43,513 nucleotides of DNA from a virus. The stretch spans positions 1 through 43,513 of IMG/VR virus record IMGVR_UViG_3300020442_000712, one strand, 5' to 3'. Below, one piece after another: positions 8,087 through 16,723 of the stretch; position 1 is the first letter of the stretch; each line of letters opens with the position of its first letter. The position numbers were made by a program, and so were the translations under genes. Under the pieces are notes generated by a model that was not told the DNA's origin, made no database searches, and was given only the letters and a program-made list of their open reading frames with translations.

Positions 8087-10522
8087 ATGTCGTTAAACCT
8101 AGTATCACCAGGCGTAAAGGTCAAAGAAGTTGATCTTACAATCGGAAGAATTGATGATGTAAATGATCAGGTAGGCGCTATCGCTGGTCCTTTTGCTAAA
8201 GGTCCAGTTGACGTTCCTATTCTAATCGAAACTGAACAAGATTTACTCCAAACATTCGGAGAACCAAGTTCGCAGGACGGCCAGTTTGAATACTGGATGA
8301 CCGCCTCGTCTTATCTCTCCTATGGTGGAGTACTAAGAGTAATTAGAACTAATCACAAAGAGTTGTCAAATGCAAACGCTGTCGAGGCTTCTGTCGGCGT
8401 TGCTTTAACAAATCTATCCATTACTTCTTCCGAAGACTACTACAACAATCATACAACAGATGCCGATTGGAACTTTGCTGCCAGAAACCCTGGTACATGG
8501 GCCAACGGACTTAAGATCTGCACCATCGATGCGATGGCAGACCAGAGACTTGCAATCGGTACATTCGGTCTGAATGTCGGTTATGCAATTACTGCTGGTT
8601 TCTCCACAAGTGTTGCTGGAACAGATGGAACAGTCGGAATTGAGACTGGATACATTAAGGGTGTTATCACTAACATCGGTCCATCTTATGTTGACGTAAA
8701 ACTTACAGACAAGTATAGCATCACTAATGATAAGTGGTCTAAACTTGACTATGAGGAAGGTTCTAGTACAAACGCTTTCTTAGGTTACGACGAAGGACTC
8801 TTCGATAACACTGGTGGTCACACAGGTGGTACACCTGGAAACCACGCTAACCGTTATAGAGTCTATGACACTGCTGGTGCTGAACAGAGAGTCGAAAGAA
8901 CTCGTTTCACCGTAACCAGTGTTGGTATTGGTTCCACCCTAATCCCAATGGGAACTGATCTAGACAGTACTAAGATTTGGTACGGAGATCAAATTAGATC
9001 CGAAAACGGAACATACATTGGAAATGCAATCGGTTTCACAACCGTAGTCGATAACATTGTTATGGACACTGCTTCCACTGTTGCTTTCGCTAACACGACA
9101 TTTATTGTTATGTCGGGTATTGGTTCTGGTCTAACGGCTAGAAAAGGCAATACCGCAACTGACTGGTATAATCATCAGACTCTAGGATTAGAGAACTCTA
9201 CAATTTATTGGAAGAACCTCGCTTCTAGACCAGGTACTTCACAGTATGCTAAGGATAGAAATTCCAGACACGATGAAATTCACATCGCTGTTGTTGATGA
9301 CACTGGTTCTGTAACTGGAACTGCTGGTAACCTTGTTGAGAAGTGGACCAACCTTTCTAAGGCTGCTGACGCTAAGATGTCTCCTGCAACAGACATCAAC
9401 TACAAGAACTACGTATCCAATTTCTCCGACTACTTCTATGTCGGTGCTGCACAGACAGGTGTTGGACTTAAGTTTGCAACTCCTTCTGGATATTCAGTTG
9501 ATGCTACTGGTACTTGGGGTAAGAATGCTCAGGGTGTCACCTTCAACGGTGCTGGTCCTAAGGTCATGTCTCTTGAGGCTGCTCGCGACTACGGTCCAGA
9601 AGCAGGAAGAATGGAGACAACACTTGCTGACATCATTAGTTCCTACACAGTATTCGACAATCCTGCTGAGTACAGTGTTAACTATCTGCTTCAAGGTCCT
9701 TCTGGTGGTGCTTCCATCTACGAATCTCAGGCAAAGGCTAATAAACTAATCGCTATCGCTAATACTCGTAAGGATTGTGTTGCTTGCATCTCTCCTTACA
9801 GATCAGGAGTTGTTGGACTAACTAATTCTGACACTCAGACTTCCAACATTATTAACTTCTATGATAGTCTGTCCTCTTCTTCTTATGCAGTATTTGACTC
9901 TGGTTATAAGTACACCTTCGATAGATTCAACAACACCTTCAGATATATTCCTCTGAATGGTGACGTGGCTGGACTCATGGCAAGGACATCACTCAATGCC
10001 TATCCATGGTTCTCTCCTGCTGGATCACAAAGAGGTGTGATCAATAATGCAATTAAACTTGCATACAATCCTTCTCAGGCACAAAGAGATCTACTCTATC
10101 CTAAGAGAATTAACCCTGTTATCTTCTCTGCTGGTGCTGGAATGATTCTATATGGTGACAAGACCGCACTTAAGGAAGCTTCTGCTTTCGATAGAATCAA
10201 CGTTCGTCGTTTGTTCCTCACTATTGAGGCCACAATCGAGAGAGCTGCAAGAGCTCAACTCTTTGAGTTTAACGATGTCCTAACAAGAACTAACTTCTTG
10301 AACATTGTTGAACCATATCTTCGTGATGTTAAGGCCAAGAGAGGTATTACTGATTTTGTAGTTATCTGTGACGAGTCTAACAACACACCAAACGTTGTTG
10401 ATTCCAACCAATTCAAGGCGGATATCTTCGTCAAACCTGCAAGATCCATTAACTTCATCGGTCTCACATTTGTTGCAACTAGGACTGGCATCAGTTTTGA
10501 TGAAGTCATTGGTGCTGCTTGA
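8087..10522 (+). CDS. 18: Tail sheath protein gp18
   Basis: gp18 forms the contractile sheath around the gp19 tube. The N-terminus LVSPGVKVKEVDLTIG is the hallmark start of T4-type sheath proteins, and the C-terminal 250 residues hold the conserved sheath fold (LLYPKRINPVIFSAGAGM, then RRLFLTIEATIERAARAQL). The protein is 811 residues against about 659 in T4. The added length lies in the middle (roughly 140-520), the surface-exposed domain region, which is rich in Gly, Thr and Asn. Many C- and G-ending codons are used compared with the neighbouring small genes, as expected for a highly expressed virion gene. It has its own late box and an AAAGGGG ribosome site. Confidence 0.95.
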   Translation: MSLNLVSPGVKVKEVDLTIGRIDDVNDQVGAIAGPFAKGPVDVPILIETEQDLLQTFGEPSSQDGQFEYWMTASSYLSYGGVLRVIRTNHKELSNANAVEASVGVALTNLSITSSEDYYNNHTTDADWNFAARNPGTWANGLKICTIDAMADQRLAIGTFGLNVGYAITAGFSTSVAGTDGTVGIETGYIKGVITNIGPSYVDVKLTDKYSITNDKWSKLDYEEGSSTNAFLGYDEGLFDNTGGHTGGTPGNHANRYRVYDTAGAEQRVERTRFTVTSVGIGSTLIPMGTDLDSTKIWYGDQIRSENGTYIGNAIGFTTVVDNIVMDTASTVAFANTTFIVMSGIGSGLTARKGNTATDWYNHQTLGLENSTIYWKNLASRPGTSQYAKDRNSRHDEIHIAVVDDTGSVTGTAGNLVEKWTNLSKAADAKMSPATDINYKNYVSNFSDYFYVGAAQTGVGLKFATPSGYSVDATGTWGKNAQGVTFNGAGPKVMSLEAARDYGPEAGRMETTLADIISSYTVFDNPAEYSVNYLLQGPSGGASIYESQAKANKLIAIANTRKDCVACISPYRSGVVGLTNSDTQTSNIINFYDSLSSSSYAVFDSGYKYTFDRFNNTFRYIPLNGDVAGLMARTSLNAYPWFSPAGSQRGVINNAIKLAYNPSQAQRDLLYPKRINPVIFSAGAGMILYGDKTALKEASAFDRINVRRLFLTIEATIERAARAQLFEFNDVLTRTNFLNIVEPYLRDVKAKRGITDFVVICDESNNTPNVVDSNQFKADIFVKPARSINFIGLTFVATRTGISFDEVIGAA

Positions 10523-10527
10523 TTTTA

Positions 10528-10535
10528 AATAAATA
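10528..10535 (+). promoter_or_regulatory. Late-type promoter box AATAAATA before gp19
   Basis: AATAAATACTC, preceded by TTTA, lies 24 bases before the gp19 ATG just after the gp18 stop. It fits the NATAAATA consensus and would allow separate strong expression of the tail tube. Confidence 0.55.
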
Positions 10536-10558
10536 CTCAACGAAGAGGTTAACCCAAA

Positions 10559-11251
10559 ATGGCTAGTCAATCATTCAATCCGCCAAAAATTAAGGATCGC
10601 ACCATTGAGGATTTCAAAGCAAAACTCATTGGTGGCGCTGCTAGACCCAATCTGTTTGAGGTAGAACTTGCTTTCCCAAGTTTCATTGACTTGGGAACCG
10701 CTGAACTTGATAGATCAAGATTCATGGTTAAAGCGGCAGCTCTACCTGCCTCCAACATCAACGTTATCGACGTTCCTTTTAGAGGTAGAAATCTTAAGAT
10801 TGCTGGTGACAGAACATTTGATGTATGGACAATTACCGTCATCAATGACATCTCATTCAACCTGAGAAATGCTTTCGAGCAATGGATGAATGGAATCAAC
10901 AAGCATGACAATGCTACTGGTTTCATCAACCCATCTCAGTACCAGAAAGATGCTTTTGTTTATCAGTTGGGTAGAAACACATTGGCTTCAACTAATGGTT
11001 TCTCCAATGATATCAAGAGTGGTCTTCCTAAACCAAGTGAGAATGTTCCTGTACTTAAGAAGTATGTCTTCCATGGCGTATTCCCTACAAACGTAAGTGC
11101 TATTGAACTTTCTTACGATTCTTCAGATACTATTGAAGAGTTTACTGTAGATTTACAGGTTCAATGGTGGGATGCCTACGACGATAAGAACGAGAATCTA
11201 TTCGCAACGGATGAGGAGCCAATCGATACTCCTGATTCTCAAGGATCCTGA
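10559..11251 (+). CDS. 19: Tail tube protein gp19
   Basis: This 230-residue protein follows gp18 as in T4. gp19 polymerises into the inner tail tube through which DNA passes. Recognisable parts include PNLFEVELAFPSF near residue 30, a SNINVIDVPFRGR turn, and an FDVWTITVINDISFNLRNAFEQW segment, the last being the usual tube-protein beta sandwich plus helix. T4 gp19 is about 163 residues. The extra residues are internal (about 120-165) and at the acidic C-terminus (DEEPIDTPDSQGS). It shares the tube-fold pattern (W or LE at the end of a helix after the beta sandwich) with gp3 further downstream. Confidence 0.93.
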   Translation: MASQSFNPPKIKDRTIEDFKAKLIGGAARPNLFEVELAFPSFIDLGTAELDRSRFMVKAAALPASNINVIDVPFRGRNLKIAGDRTFDVWTITVINDISFNLRNAFEQWMNGINKHDNATGFINPSQYQKDAFVYQLGRNTLASTNGFSNDIKSGLPKPSENVPVLKKYVFHGVFPTNVSAIELSYDSSDTIEEFTVDLQVQWWDAYDDKNENLFATDEEPIDTPDSQGS

Positions 11252-11256
11252 TCTAT

Positions 11257-11264
11257 CATAAATA
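11257..11264 (+). promoter_or_regulatory. Late-type promoter box CATAAATA before gp20
   Basis: CATAAATAACTGGG lies 30 bases before the gp20 ATG. It has the NATAAATA form. Confidence 0.55.
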
Positions 11265-11293
11265 ACTGGGAATAGCCCAGTTTTATTGATAGA

Positions 11294-12991
11294 ATGGCTA
11301 AATTATTTGGTTTTAAAATACAGAAAGACGACTCTTCTGCAAAGGGGGTCGTCTCTCCTGTACCTAGGTCCGACGAGGATTCGTCGGATTATTATGTATC
11401 TAGTGGCTTTTATGGGCAGTATGTAGACATCGATGGTGTTTACAAATCTGAATACGATCTAATCAAAAGATATCGTGAAATGGCATTACACCCAGAGGTG
11501 GATAATGCTATTGAGGATATTATTAACGAAGCAATTGTTTCGGATCAGAATGATTCTCCTGTTCAGATTGATCTAGAGAATCTGCCTGGGTCTGATAAGT
11601 TGAAAGAACTTATTAGAGAAGAATTCAAAGCGGTTAAAGAACTCATGAACTTCGATAAGAAGTGTCATGAGATTTTGCGTAATTGGTATGTTGATGGCCG
11701 CATCTTTTACCATAAGGTAATTGATACTAATAGTCCTTCCGATGGTCTAAAAGAGGTCAGATATATTGACCCAATGAAGATCAAGTATGTCAGGAAAATG
11801 AAGGAAGATAAAACCCTTCAAGGAACTGTCAACAGAATTCAAAATAGTGAACGTCCAGAACTCACAGAAAATCCACAGATTGAAGAGTACTACGTTTACG
11901 AACCAGGAAATTCTCAGAAGAAAAATACTATTGGTGCCATTGGTCAACCTTTCGGTAAGTCTGGAAAACCCGTAAAGATTGCAAAGGATTCTATTACCTT
12001 CTGCCACTCTGGTTTGGTTGATAGAAATAAGCAAACGATTCTTTCGTACTTGCATAAGTCTATCAAAGCACTCAATCAACTTCGCATGATTGAAGATAGT
12101 CTGGTTATCTATAGACTATCGCGTGCTCCAGAACGTCGTATTTTCTATATTGACGTTGGTAATCTTCCTAAGGTAAAGGCAGAACAATACCTCAAAGAGG
12201 TCATGAGCCGTTATCGTAACAAGTTAGTTTACGATGCTGGCACTGGTGAGATTCGTGACGATAGAAAACACATGAGTATGCTAGAAGATTTCTGGCTTCC
12301 TCGTCGTGAAGGTGGTCGCGGAACTGAAATTACTACTCTACCTGGCGGACAAAACCTAGGTGAACTATCTGATATTGAATACTTCCAGAAAAAACTTTAC
12401 AGATCTTTGGGTGTTCCCGAATCTCGTATTGCTGGTTCTGGTGAGGGATTCAATCTCGGCCGTTCTTCCGAAATTCTTAGAGACGAAATTAAGTTTACTA
12501 AGTTTGTAGGAAGAATGAGAAAGAGATTCTCAGGTGTCTTTAACGACATGCTGAAAACTCAGTTGATCCTCAAAAACATTGTCACACCAGAAGATTGGGA
12601 GATCTTAGAAGATCATATTCAATATGATTTTATCTATGATAATCACTTTGCAGAACTGAAGGATACTGAACTACTAAATGAAAGACTGGCAGTTGTTGCT
12701 GCTGTTGATCCATATGTAGGTAAGTACTTCTCCTTGGATTATGTGAGGAGAAATATCCTGAAACAGAAGGATGAAGAGATTATCGAAATCGATAAACAAA
12801 TGCAGAGGGAGATTAAAGATGGCAAAATTATGGACCCAATGGAAATGCAATCTCTTGAGATGGGTATCCACCCTGAACAACAACCTGGTGGAGCTCTTAA
12901 CCCCGAAATGCCTATGGATCCAGGAGCTGAGGGCGGTGCCCCTGGTGGTGCCCCTGGTGGTGGAGAACAACCCAAAGGCGGAGAGATATAA
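11294..12991 (+). CDS. 20: Portal vertex protein gp20
   Basis: gp20 forms the dodecameric portal at one capsid vertex. It nucleates prohead assembly and is the docking site of the gp17 motor. The cyanophage portal signature is clear: SGFYGQYVDIDG near the start, LIKRYREMALHPEVDNAIEDI around residues 55-75, VRYIDPMKIKYVRK near 155, and LPGGQNLGELSDIEYFQKKLY near 350. The protein is 565 residues (T4 about 524). The C-terminal 45 residues are a low-complexity Gly/Pro/Met tail (GGAPGGAPGGG) absent from T4. This gene is widely used as a marker for cyanomyovirus diversity. Confidence 0.97.
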   Translation: MAKLFGFKIQKDDSSAKGVVSPVPRSDEDSSDYYVSSGFYGQYVDIDGVYKSEYDLIKRYREMALHPEVDNAIEDIINEAIVSDQNDSPVQIDLENLPGSDKLKELIREEFKAVKELMNFDKKCHEILRNWYVDGRIFYHKVIDTNSPSDGLKEVRYIDPMKIKYVRKMKEDKTLQGTVNRIQNSERPELTENPQIEEYYVYEPGNSQKKNTIGAIGQPFGKSGKPVKIAKDSITFCHSGLVDRNKQTILSYLHKSIKALNQLRMIEDSLVIYRLSRAPERRIFYIDVGNLPKVKAEQYLKEVMSRYRNKLVYDAGTGEIRDDRKHMSMLEDFWLPRREGGRGTEITTLPGGQNLGELSDIEYFQKKLYRSLGVPESRIAGSGEGFNLGRSSEILRDEIKFTKFVGRMRKRFSGVFNDMLKTQLILKNIVTPEDWEILEDHIQYDFIYDNHFAELKDTELLNERLAVVAAVDPYVGKYFSLDYVRRNILKQKDEEIIEIDKQMQREIKDGKIMDPMEMQSLEMGIHPEQQPGGALNPEMPMDPGAEGGAPGGAPGGGEQPKGGEI

Positions 12992-12994
12992 ATA
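12987..12994 (+). promoter_or_regulatory. Late promoter box TATAAATA overlapping the gp20 stop
   Basis: A perfect T4-type TATAAATA overlaps the gp20 TAA and lies 30 bases before the gp67-like ATG. This is one of three exact matches to the T4 late consensus listed in this window. Confidence 0.65.
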
Positions 12995-13024
12995 ATTTCA
13001 GTCCTAGTACTATATTAACCTGTT

Positions 13025-13330
13025 ATGGATGACTTAATTGATGCGATTGTTAGTAATGAATCTCCAACGGATATTCATGCTAAGATCAAAGATATTCTTT
13101 ACGCTAAGAGTGCAGAGAATATCAATTCCGTTCGTCCAGCTGTGACTGCATCTATGTTTGGAGGACCAAATCCATATCTAGATGACGAGTCTGCTGAGAC
13201 AGAAACTGATGAAACAGCTCCAGAAGCTGAGTCTGAAGTAGAAGTTGGAGATGAGACGGATGTTGAAACTACTGCCGAAACGGAAGTAGCCCCTAGTGAT
13301 GAGGAAGAAGTAGAACCCGCTGTTGCCTAA
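13025..13330 (+). CDS. 67: Prohead core protein, gp67-like
   Basis: This 101-residue very acidic protein lies between portal and prohead protease, the place of T4 gp67. The N-terminus MDDLIDAIVSNESP... echoes the short helix that opens T4 gp67 (about 80 residues), and the C-terminal half is almost entirely Glu, Asp, Thr, Ala and Val. gp67 is an internal scaffold component cut by gp21 during head maturation; clusters of acidic residues after small hydrophobics could supply such cleavage sites. Low complexity makes similarity weak, so the call rests on position, size and composition. Confidence 0.65.
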   Translation: MDDLIDAIVSNESPTDIHAKIKDILYAKSAENINSVRPAVTASMFGGPNPYLDDESAETETDETAPEAESEVEVGDETDVETTAETEVAPSDEEEVEPAVA

Positions 13331-13335
13331 TTAAA

Positions 13336-14064
13336 ATGAAACTCATTACAGAAGAAATCGAACAGTGTAAAGTTCTTGTCGAAAAATTAGAAGACGGCAA
13401 GAAAAACATGTTCATTGAAGGCATTTTCCTTCAAGGAAATCTAAAGAACAGAAATGGACGTATGTATCCAGTCGAAATTCTCGAAAGAGAAGTCGGCAGA
13501 TATACAGAGTCTTTTGTATCTAAAGGTCGTGCATTAGGTGAACTTGGCCATCCCGATGGTCCAACTGTCAATCTGGATAGAGTTTCCCACAAGATTACAT
13601 CTCTTACAAGAGAAGGTACTAATTTTGTAGGTAAGGCAAAACTTCTAGACACCCCAATGGGTATTATCGCTAAATCATTAATCGATGAAGGCGTTACTCT
13701 TGGAGTATCTTCTAGAGGTATGGGAAGTCTTCGTACTACAAACGAAGGATATAAAGTTGTTGGTGAGGACTTCATGCTCGCCACTGCTGCGGACATCGTA
13801 GCAGATCCTTCCGCCCCTGACGCTTTTGTCAATGGCATCATGGAAGGAGTCGAATGGATTTGGGACGCTGGTATTCTCAAGGCTCAAAGCACTGTAGCAA
13901 TGCAAGAAGAAACATCTGAACCTGCTGTAGCTGTCATGACCCCAGAGGAGAAGGTGGCTGAAGTCATCGAAGAGACTCAAGAAACTATAAATAAGTTTGT
14001 TGATCAAAAACAATTAGATGAGAAGAAGTTGGAAATCTTCCAAAACTTCTTATCAAATCTATAA
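13336..14064 (+). CDS. 21: Prohead core scaffold and protease gp21
   Basis: gp21 is the self-activated serine protease that digests the scaffold and trims capsid proteins after assembly. The herpesvirus-protease-like fold is marked by GNLKNRNGRMYP (residues 34-45), a His-containing segment ALGELGHPDGP (His72) followed by DRVSHKI (His85), and the Ser motif GVSSRGMGS (Ser125/126). At 242 residues it is close to T4 (about 212). The C-terminal 45 residues are acidic and helical and would be the removable tail. A perfect TATAAATA lies inside the last 80 bases of the gene. The ATG is six bases after the preceding stop. Confidence 0.92.
   Translation: MKLITEEIEQCKVLVEKLEDGKKNMFIEGIFLQGNLKNRNGRMYPVEILEREVGRYTESFVSKGRALGELGHPDGPTVNLDRVSHKITSLTREGTNFVGKAKLLDTPMGIIAKSLIDEGVTLGVSSRGMGSLRTTNEGYKVVGEDFMLATAADIVADPSAPDAFVNGIMEGVEWIWDAGILKAQSTVAMQEETSEPAVAVMTPEEKVAEVIEETQETINKFVDQKQLDEKKLEIFQNFLSNL
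13986..13993 (+). promoter_or_regulatory. Late promoter box TATAAATA inside gp21
   Basis: A perfect TATAAATA lies within the 3' end of gp21, about 125 bases before the gp22 ATG. With the second perfect box 81 bases later it could form a tandem promoter for scaffold and capsid genes. Because it is also coding (ETINK), chance is possible. Confidence 0.4.
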
Positions 14065-14066
14065 TT

Positions 14067-14074
14067 TATAAATA
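14067..14074 (+). promoter_or_regulatory. Late promoter box TATAAATA before gp22
   Basis: A perfect TATAAATA lies two bases after the gp21 stop and 44 bases before the gp22 ATG. A GGAG ribosome site follows in the leader. It is the likely main late start for gp22 and gp23. Confidence 0.7.
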
Positions 14075-14118
14075 AGTATAGATTTTCAATATCTACAACG
14101 ATTAGACGGAGAGTTCAA

Positions 14119-15207
14119 ATGTCTCGTGGAGATTTACAAGAAATGGAAGTAGGCACAAAGCAATCCAAGACCGCTGTTAATAGTGGTGCAAAGGCTGGTG
14201 ATCCCATGCCTTCCACTCCTGATTACGTCAAGAGTAGTCAGGCTGTTGAAGATCTGGGTGGTCCTACCCCTCAGAACTCTAAGCCTGATGACGATTCTAA
14301 CAAGTTGAAGACGCCAACCGCGACTATCAAACAAGTTAAGGATGTAGTCAATAAGGGAGCTGGAAAGGCTGATTCGATGCCCGCCGCAAAGAAAGGAGCT
14401 ATGTCTTACGAAGAAACCGAAAGCAAGGAAGAAGAGGTCATCTCTGAAGAACCTGCTACCGAAGAAACGAAAGTAGACATCAACGCTGCTATCGAAGAGG
14501 ATGTTAATGCTCTTCTAAGTGGTGAAGATCTCTCCGAGGAGTTCAAAGAAAAGGCTAAGACCATCTTTGAGGCTTCGATCAACGCAAAAATCAAAGATAT
14601 TGAAACATCTCTACAAGAGGCATACGCTACCAAACTTACTGAAGAAGTCGAAGAAATCAAAATCGGCCTCACAGAAAGAATGGATGCCTACCTAGAGTAT
14701 GTCGCTGAGGAATGGTTAGAGGAAAATGCACTCGCTGTTGAGCGTGGCATTAAGACCGAAATGACCGAAAGTTTCCTTGACGGCATGAAGAAGCTTTTTG
14801 AAGAACATTATGTATCCCTCCCTGAAGATAGATATGATGTACTTGAGAGTATGGTAGACAAGCTTGATGAAATGGAGACAAAACTCAATGAGCAGATTGA
14901 GAGGAATGTTGGTCTTAATGCAAGACTAAACGAAACTACTGCTCAAACCATCCTAAACAACGTTGCTGAAGGACTTGCAGTTTCTCAGAAAGACAAACTG
15001 GCAAATCTTGCAGAAGGTGTTGAGTTTGAAAGTGAAGAAGCATACCGTGAAAAACTAACTACCCTTAAGGAATCGTATTTCGGTTCTAAGGCAGCTAGTT
15101 CTTCGGATGAGACAGTACAACTGAAAGAGGAAGCAGAACACGTAGAACCTGCAACAGGATCTATGGCAACCTACCTACAGGCCCTGTCTTCTGTTCACAG
15201 AAAGTGA
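14119..15207 (+). CDS. 22: Major prohead scaffold protein gp22
   Basis: gp22 is the main internal core protein on which the gp23 shell assembles and is degraded by gp21. The protein is 362 residues (T4 about 269). Its first 100 residues are low complexity with repeated KxGDPMPSTP / KADSMPAAKKG-type units. From about 110 on it is strongly helical and acidic with heptad-like coiled coil through LSEEFKEKAKTIFEASINA and LDEMETKLNEQIERNVGLN. High Glu, Lys and Ala content and position just before gp23 match the family. The N-terminal extension is typical of cyanophages. There is GGAG nine bases before the ATG. Confidence 0.9.
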   Translation: MSRGDLQEMEVGTKQSKTAVNSGAKAGDPMPSTPDYVKSSQAVEDLGGPTPQNSKPDDDSNKLKTPTATIKQVKDVVNKGAGKADSMPAAKKGAMSYEETESKEEEVISEEPATEETKVDINAAIEEDVNALLSGEDLSEEFKEKAKTIFEASINAKIKDIETSLQEAYATKLTEEVEEIKIGLTERMDAYLEYVAEEWLEENALAVERGIKTEMTESFLDGMKKLFEEHYVSLPEDRYDVLESMVDKLDEMETKLNEQIERNVGLNARLNETTAQTILNNVAEGLAVSQKDKLANLAEGVEFESEEAYREKLTTLKESYFGSKAASSSDETVQLKEEAEHVEPATGSMATYLQALSSVHRK

Positions 15208-15239
15208 TTGGCTATTTTTAAGTAAAACCTTCCAGAAAA

Positions 15240-16637
15240 ATGCAACAAAACATTAACTATAACGCACTCACCGAAAAGTGGGCGCCTTTACTCGACTTCG
15301 ATGGAGTCGATCCAATTAAAGACCAACATAGAAGAAACGTAACAGCTGTACTTCTAGAGAACCAGGAGCAAATGCTCCGCGAGAACCAAGAATTCCTTGG
15401 TGAAGCTTCCCCAACCAACTCTGCTGGTACTGGTGGATTCAGTGGTTCTGCTGCTGAAGGCGGTCCTGTTGCTGGTTTCGATCCAGTCTTGATCTCCTTG
15501 ATCCGCCGTGCAATGCCTAACTTGGTCGCTTATGACCTTGCTGGTGTTCAACCAATGAGCGGACCTACTGGACTCATCTTCGCGATGCGTTCCCGCTACA
15601 CCAACCAGAGTGGTACTGAAGCTCTATTCGACGAGCCAGATACCGCATTCTCTGGTCAGAACAATTCTGAGAACCTCACCAACGGCTTCTCTGATGCCGC
15701 TGCTGGTTTCGGTACTACTTCTCAGTCTGGTTCTAACCCTTCGATCCTCAACCCTGTTGGATCTGCAACCACATCTGCTTATGATGTTGGTCAGGGTATG
15801 ACCACTGGTGACTCTGAAGCTCTCGGAGACGCTGCTGCTAATGCTTTCCAAGAGATGGCATTCAGCATCGAGAAAGTTACTGTGACTGCAAAGTCCAGAG
15901 CTCTGAAAGCTGAGTACTCCTTAGAACTTGCACAAGACCTCAAGGCAATCCACGGACTAAACGCTGAGGCTGAACTCGCAAACATTCTCTCTACTGAGAT
16001 TCTTGCTGAGATCAACCGCGAAGTCATCCGTACAATCTATAAGATTGCTGAACAGGGTGCTACAATCAACACCGCGACACCTGGCGCGTTCGACCTAGAC
16101 GTTGACTCCAACGGTCGTTGGTCTGTTGAGAAGTTCAAAGGACTTCTATTCCAGATCGAAAGAGATGCTAACCAGATTGCACAAAGAACTCGTAGAGGGA
16201 AGGGCAACGTTGTCCTATGCTCTGCTGACGTTGCTTCTGCTCTCACCATGGCAGGAATCCTAGACTATACTCCTGCTCTGAACGCCAACCTCAACGTTGA
16301 CGACACTGGTAACACCTTCGCTGGTACACTTGCTGGTAAGTACAAGGTCTACATCGACCCATTTGCTGCCAACAACGATGCTAACCAGTACTACGTTGTC
16401 GGTTATAAGGGTACTAATCCTTATGACGCTGGTATGTTCTACTGCCCATACGTTCCTCTTCAGATGGTTCGTGCCGTTGGTCAGGACACCTTCCAGCCTA
16501 AGATCGGCTTCAAGACTCGTTATGGAATCGTTGCTAACCCATTCGCTGAGGGTAACGTTTCCAACCAGGGTCTCGGAAGACTTCTTGCTAACGCCAACCG
16601 TTACTACAGAAGAGTCAAGGTTCAAAACCTCATGTGA
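15240..16637 (+). CDS. 23: Major capsid protein gp23
   Basis: gp23 forms the hexamers of the icosahedral head. The 465-residue sequence has the HK97-type cyanophage signature, for example PNLVAYDLAGVQPMSGPTG, then FRALKAEYSLELAQDLKA-like text (SRALKAEYSLELAQDLKA), and GRLLANANRYYRRVKVQNLM at the end. The N-terminal 65 residues are the removable delta domain; the maturation cleavage by gp21 is expected near the Gly/Ser-rich segment around residues 55-75. Codon use is the most biased in the window (frequent C-ending codons), fitting very high expression. The ribosome site is weak (CCAGAAAA). A terminator follows 20 bases after the stop. Confidence 0.97.
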   Translation: MQQNINYNALTEKWAPLLDFDGVDPIKDQHRRNVTAVLLENQEQMLRENQEFLGEASPTNSAGTGGFSGSAAEGGPVAGFDPVLISLIRRAMPNLVAYDLAGVQPMSGPTGLIFAMRSRYTNQSGTEALFDEPDTAFSGQNNSENLTNGFSDAAAGFGTTSQSGSNPSILNPVGSATTSAYDVGQGMTTGDSEALGDAAANAFQEMAFSIEKVTVTAKSRALKAEYSLELAQDLKAIHGLNAEAELANILSTEILAEINREVIRTIYKIAEQGATINTATPGAFDLDVDSNGRWSVEKFKGLLFQIERDANQIAQRTRRGKGNVVLCSADVASALTMAGILDYTPALNANLNVDDTGNTFAGTLAGKYKVYIDPFAANNDANQYYVVGYKGTNPYDAGMFYCPYVPLQMVRAVGQDTFQPKIGFKTRYGIVANPFAEGNVSNQGLGRLLANANRYYRRVKVQNLM

Positions 16638-16657
16638 TTCGTTTCACAACTTCATTC

Positions 16658-16685
16658 AAGACTCCCTTCGGGGGGTCTTTTTTTT
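16658..16685 (+). terminator. Intrinsic terminator after gp23
   Basis: A nine-base-pair stem, AAGACTCCC against GGGGGTCTT with one G-T pair, closes a TTCG tetraloop (16667-16670) and runs into eight T residues. It ends the virion transcript right after the capsid gene. Confidence 0.93.
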
Positions 16686-16692
16686 AGCTTTT

Positions 16693-16700
16693 ACTAAATA
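16693..16700 (+). promoter_or_regulatory. Late-type promoter box ACTAAATA after the gp23 terminator
   Basis: ACTAAATAGGAG lies directly behind the terminator and 23 bases before the next ATG, so it would restart late transcription for the membrane protein and gp3. Confidence 0.5.
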
Positions 16701-16723
16701 GGAGTGCCTTTATAAACAGTATC

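Noticed and set aside
9333-9749. A 138-codon second frame inside gp18
   Set aside because: Leu/Ser/Arg-rich composition is typical of an off-frame reading of a biased gene; there is no start context or neighbour coupling.
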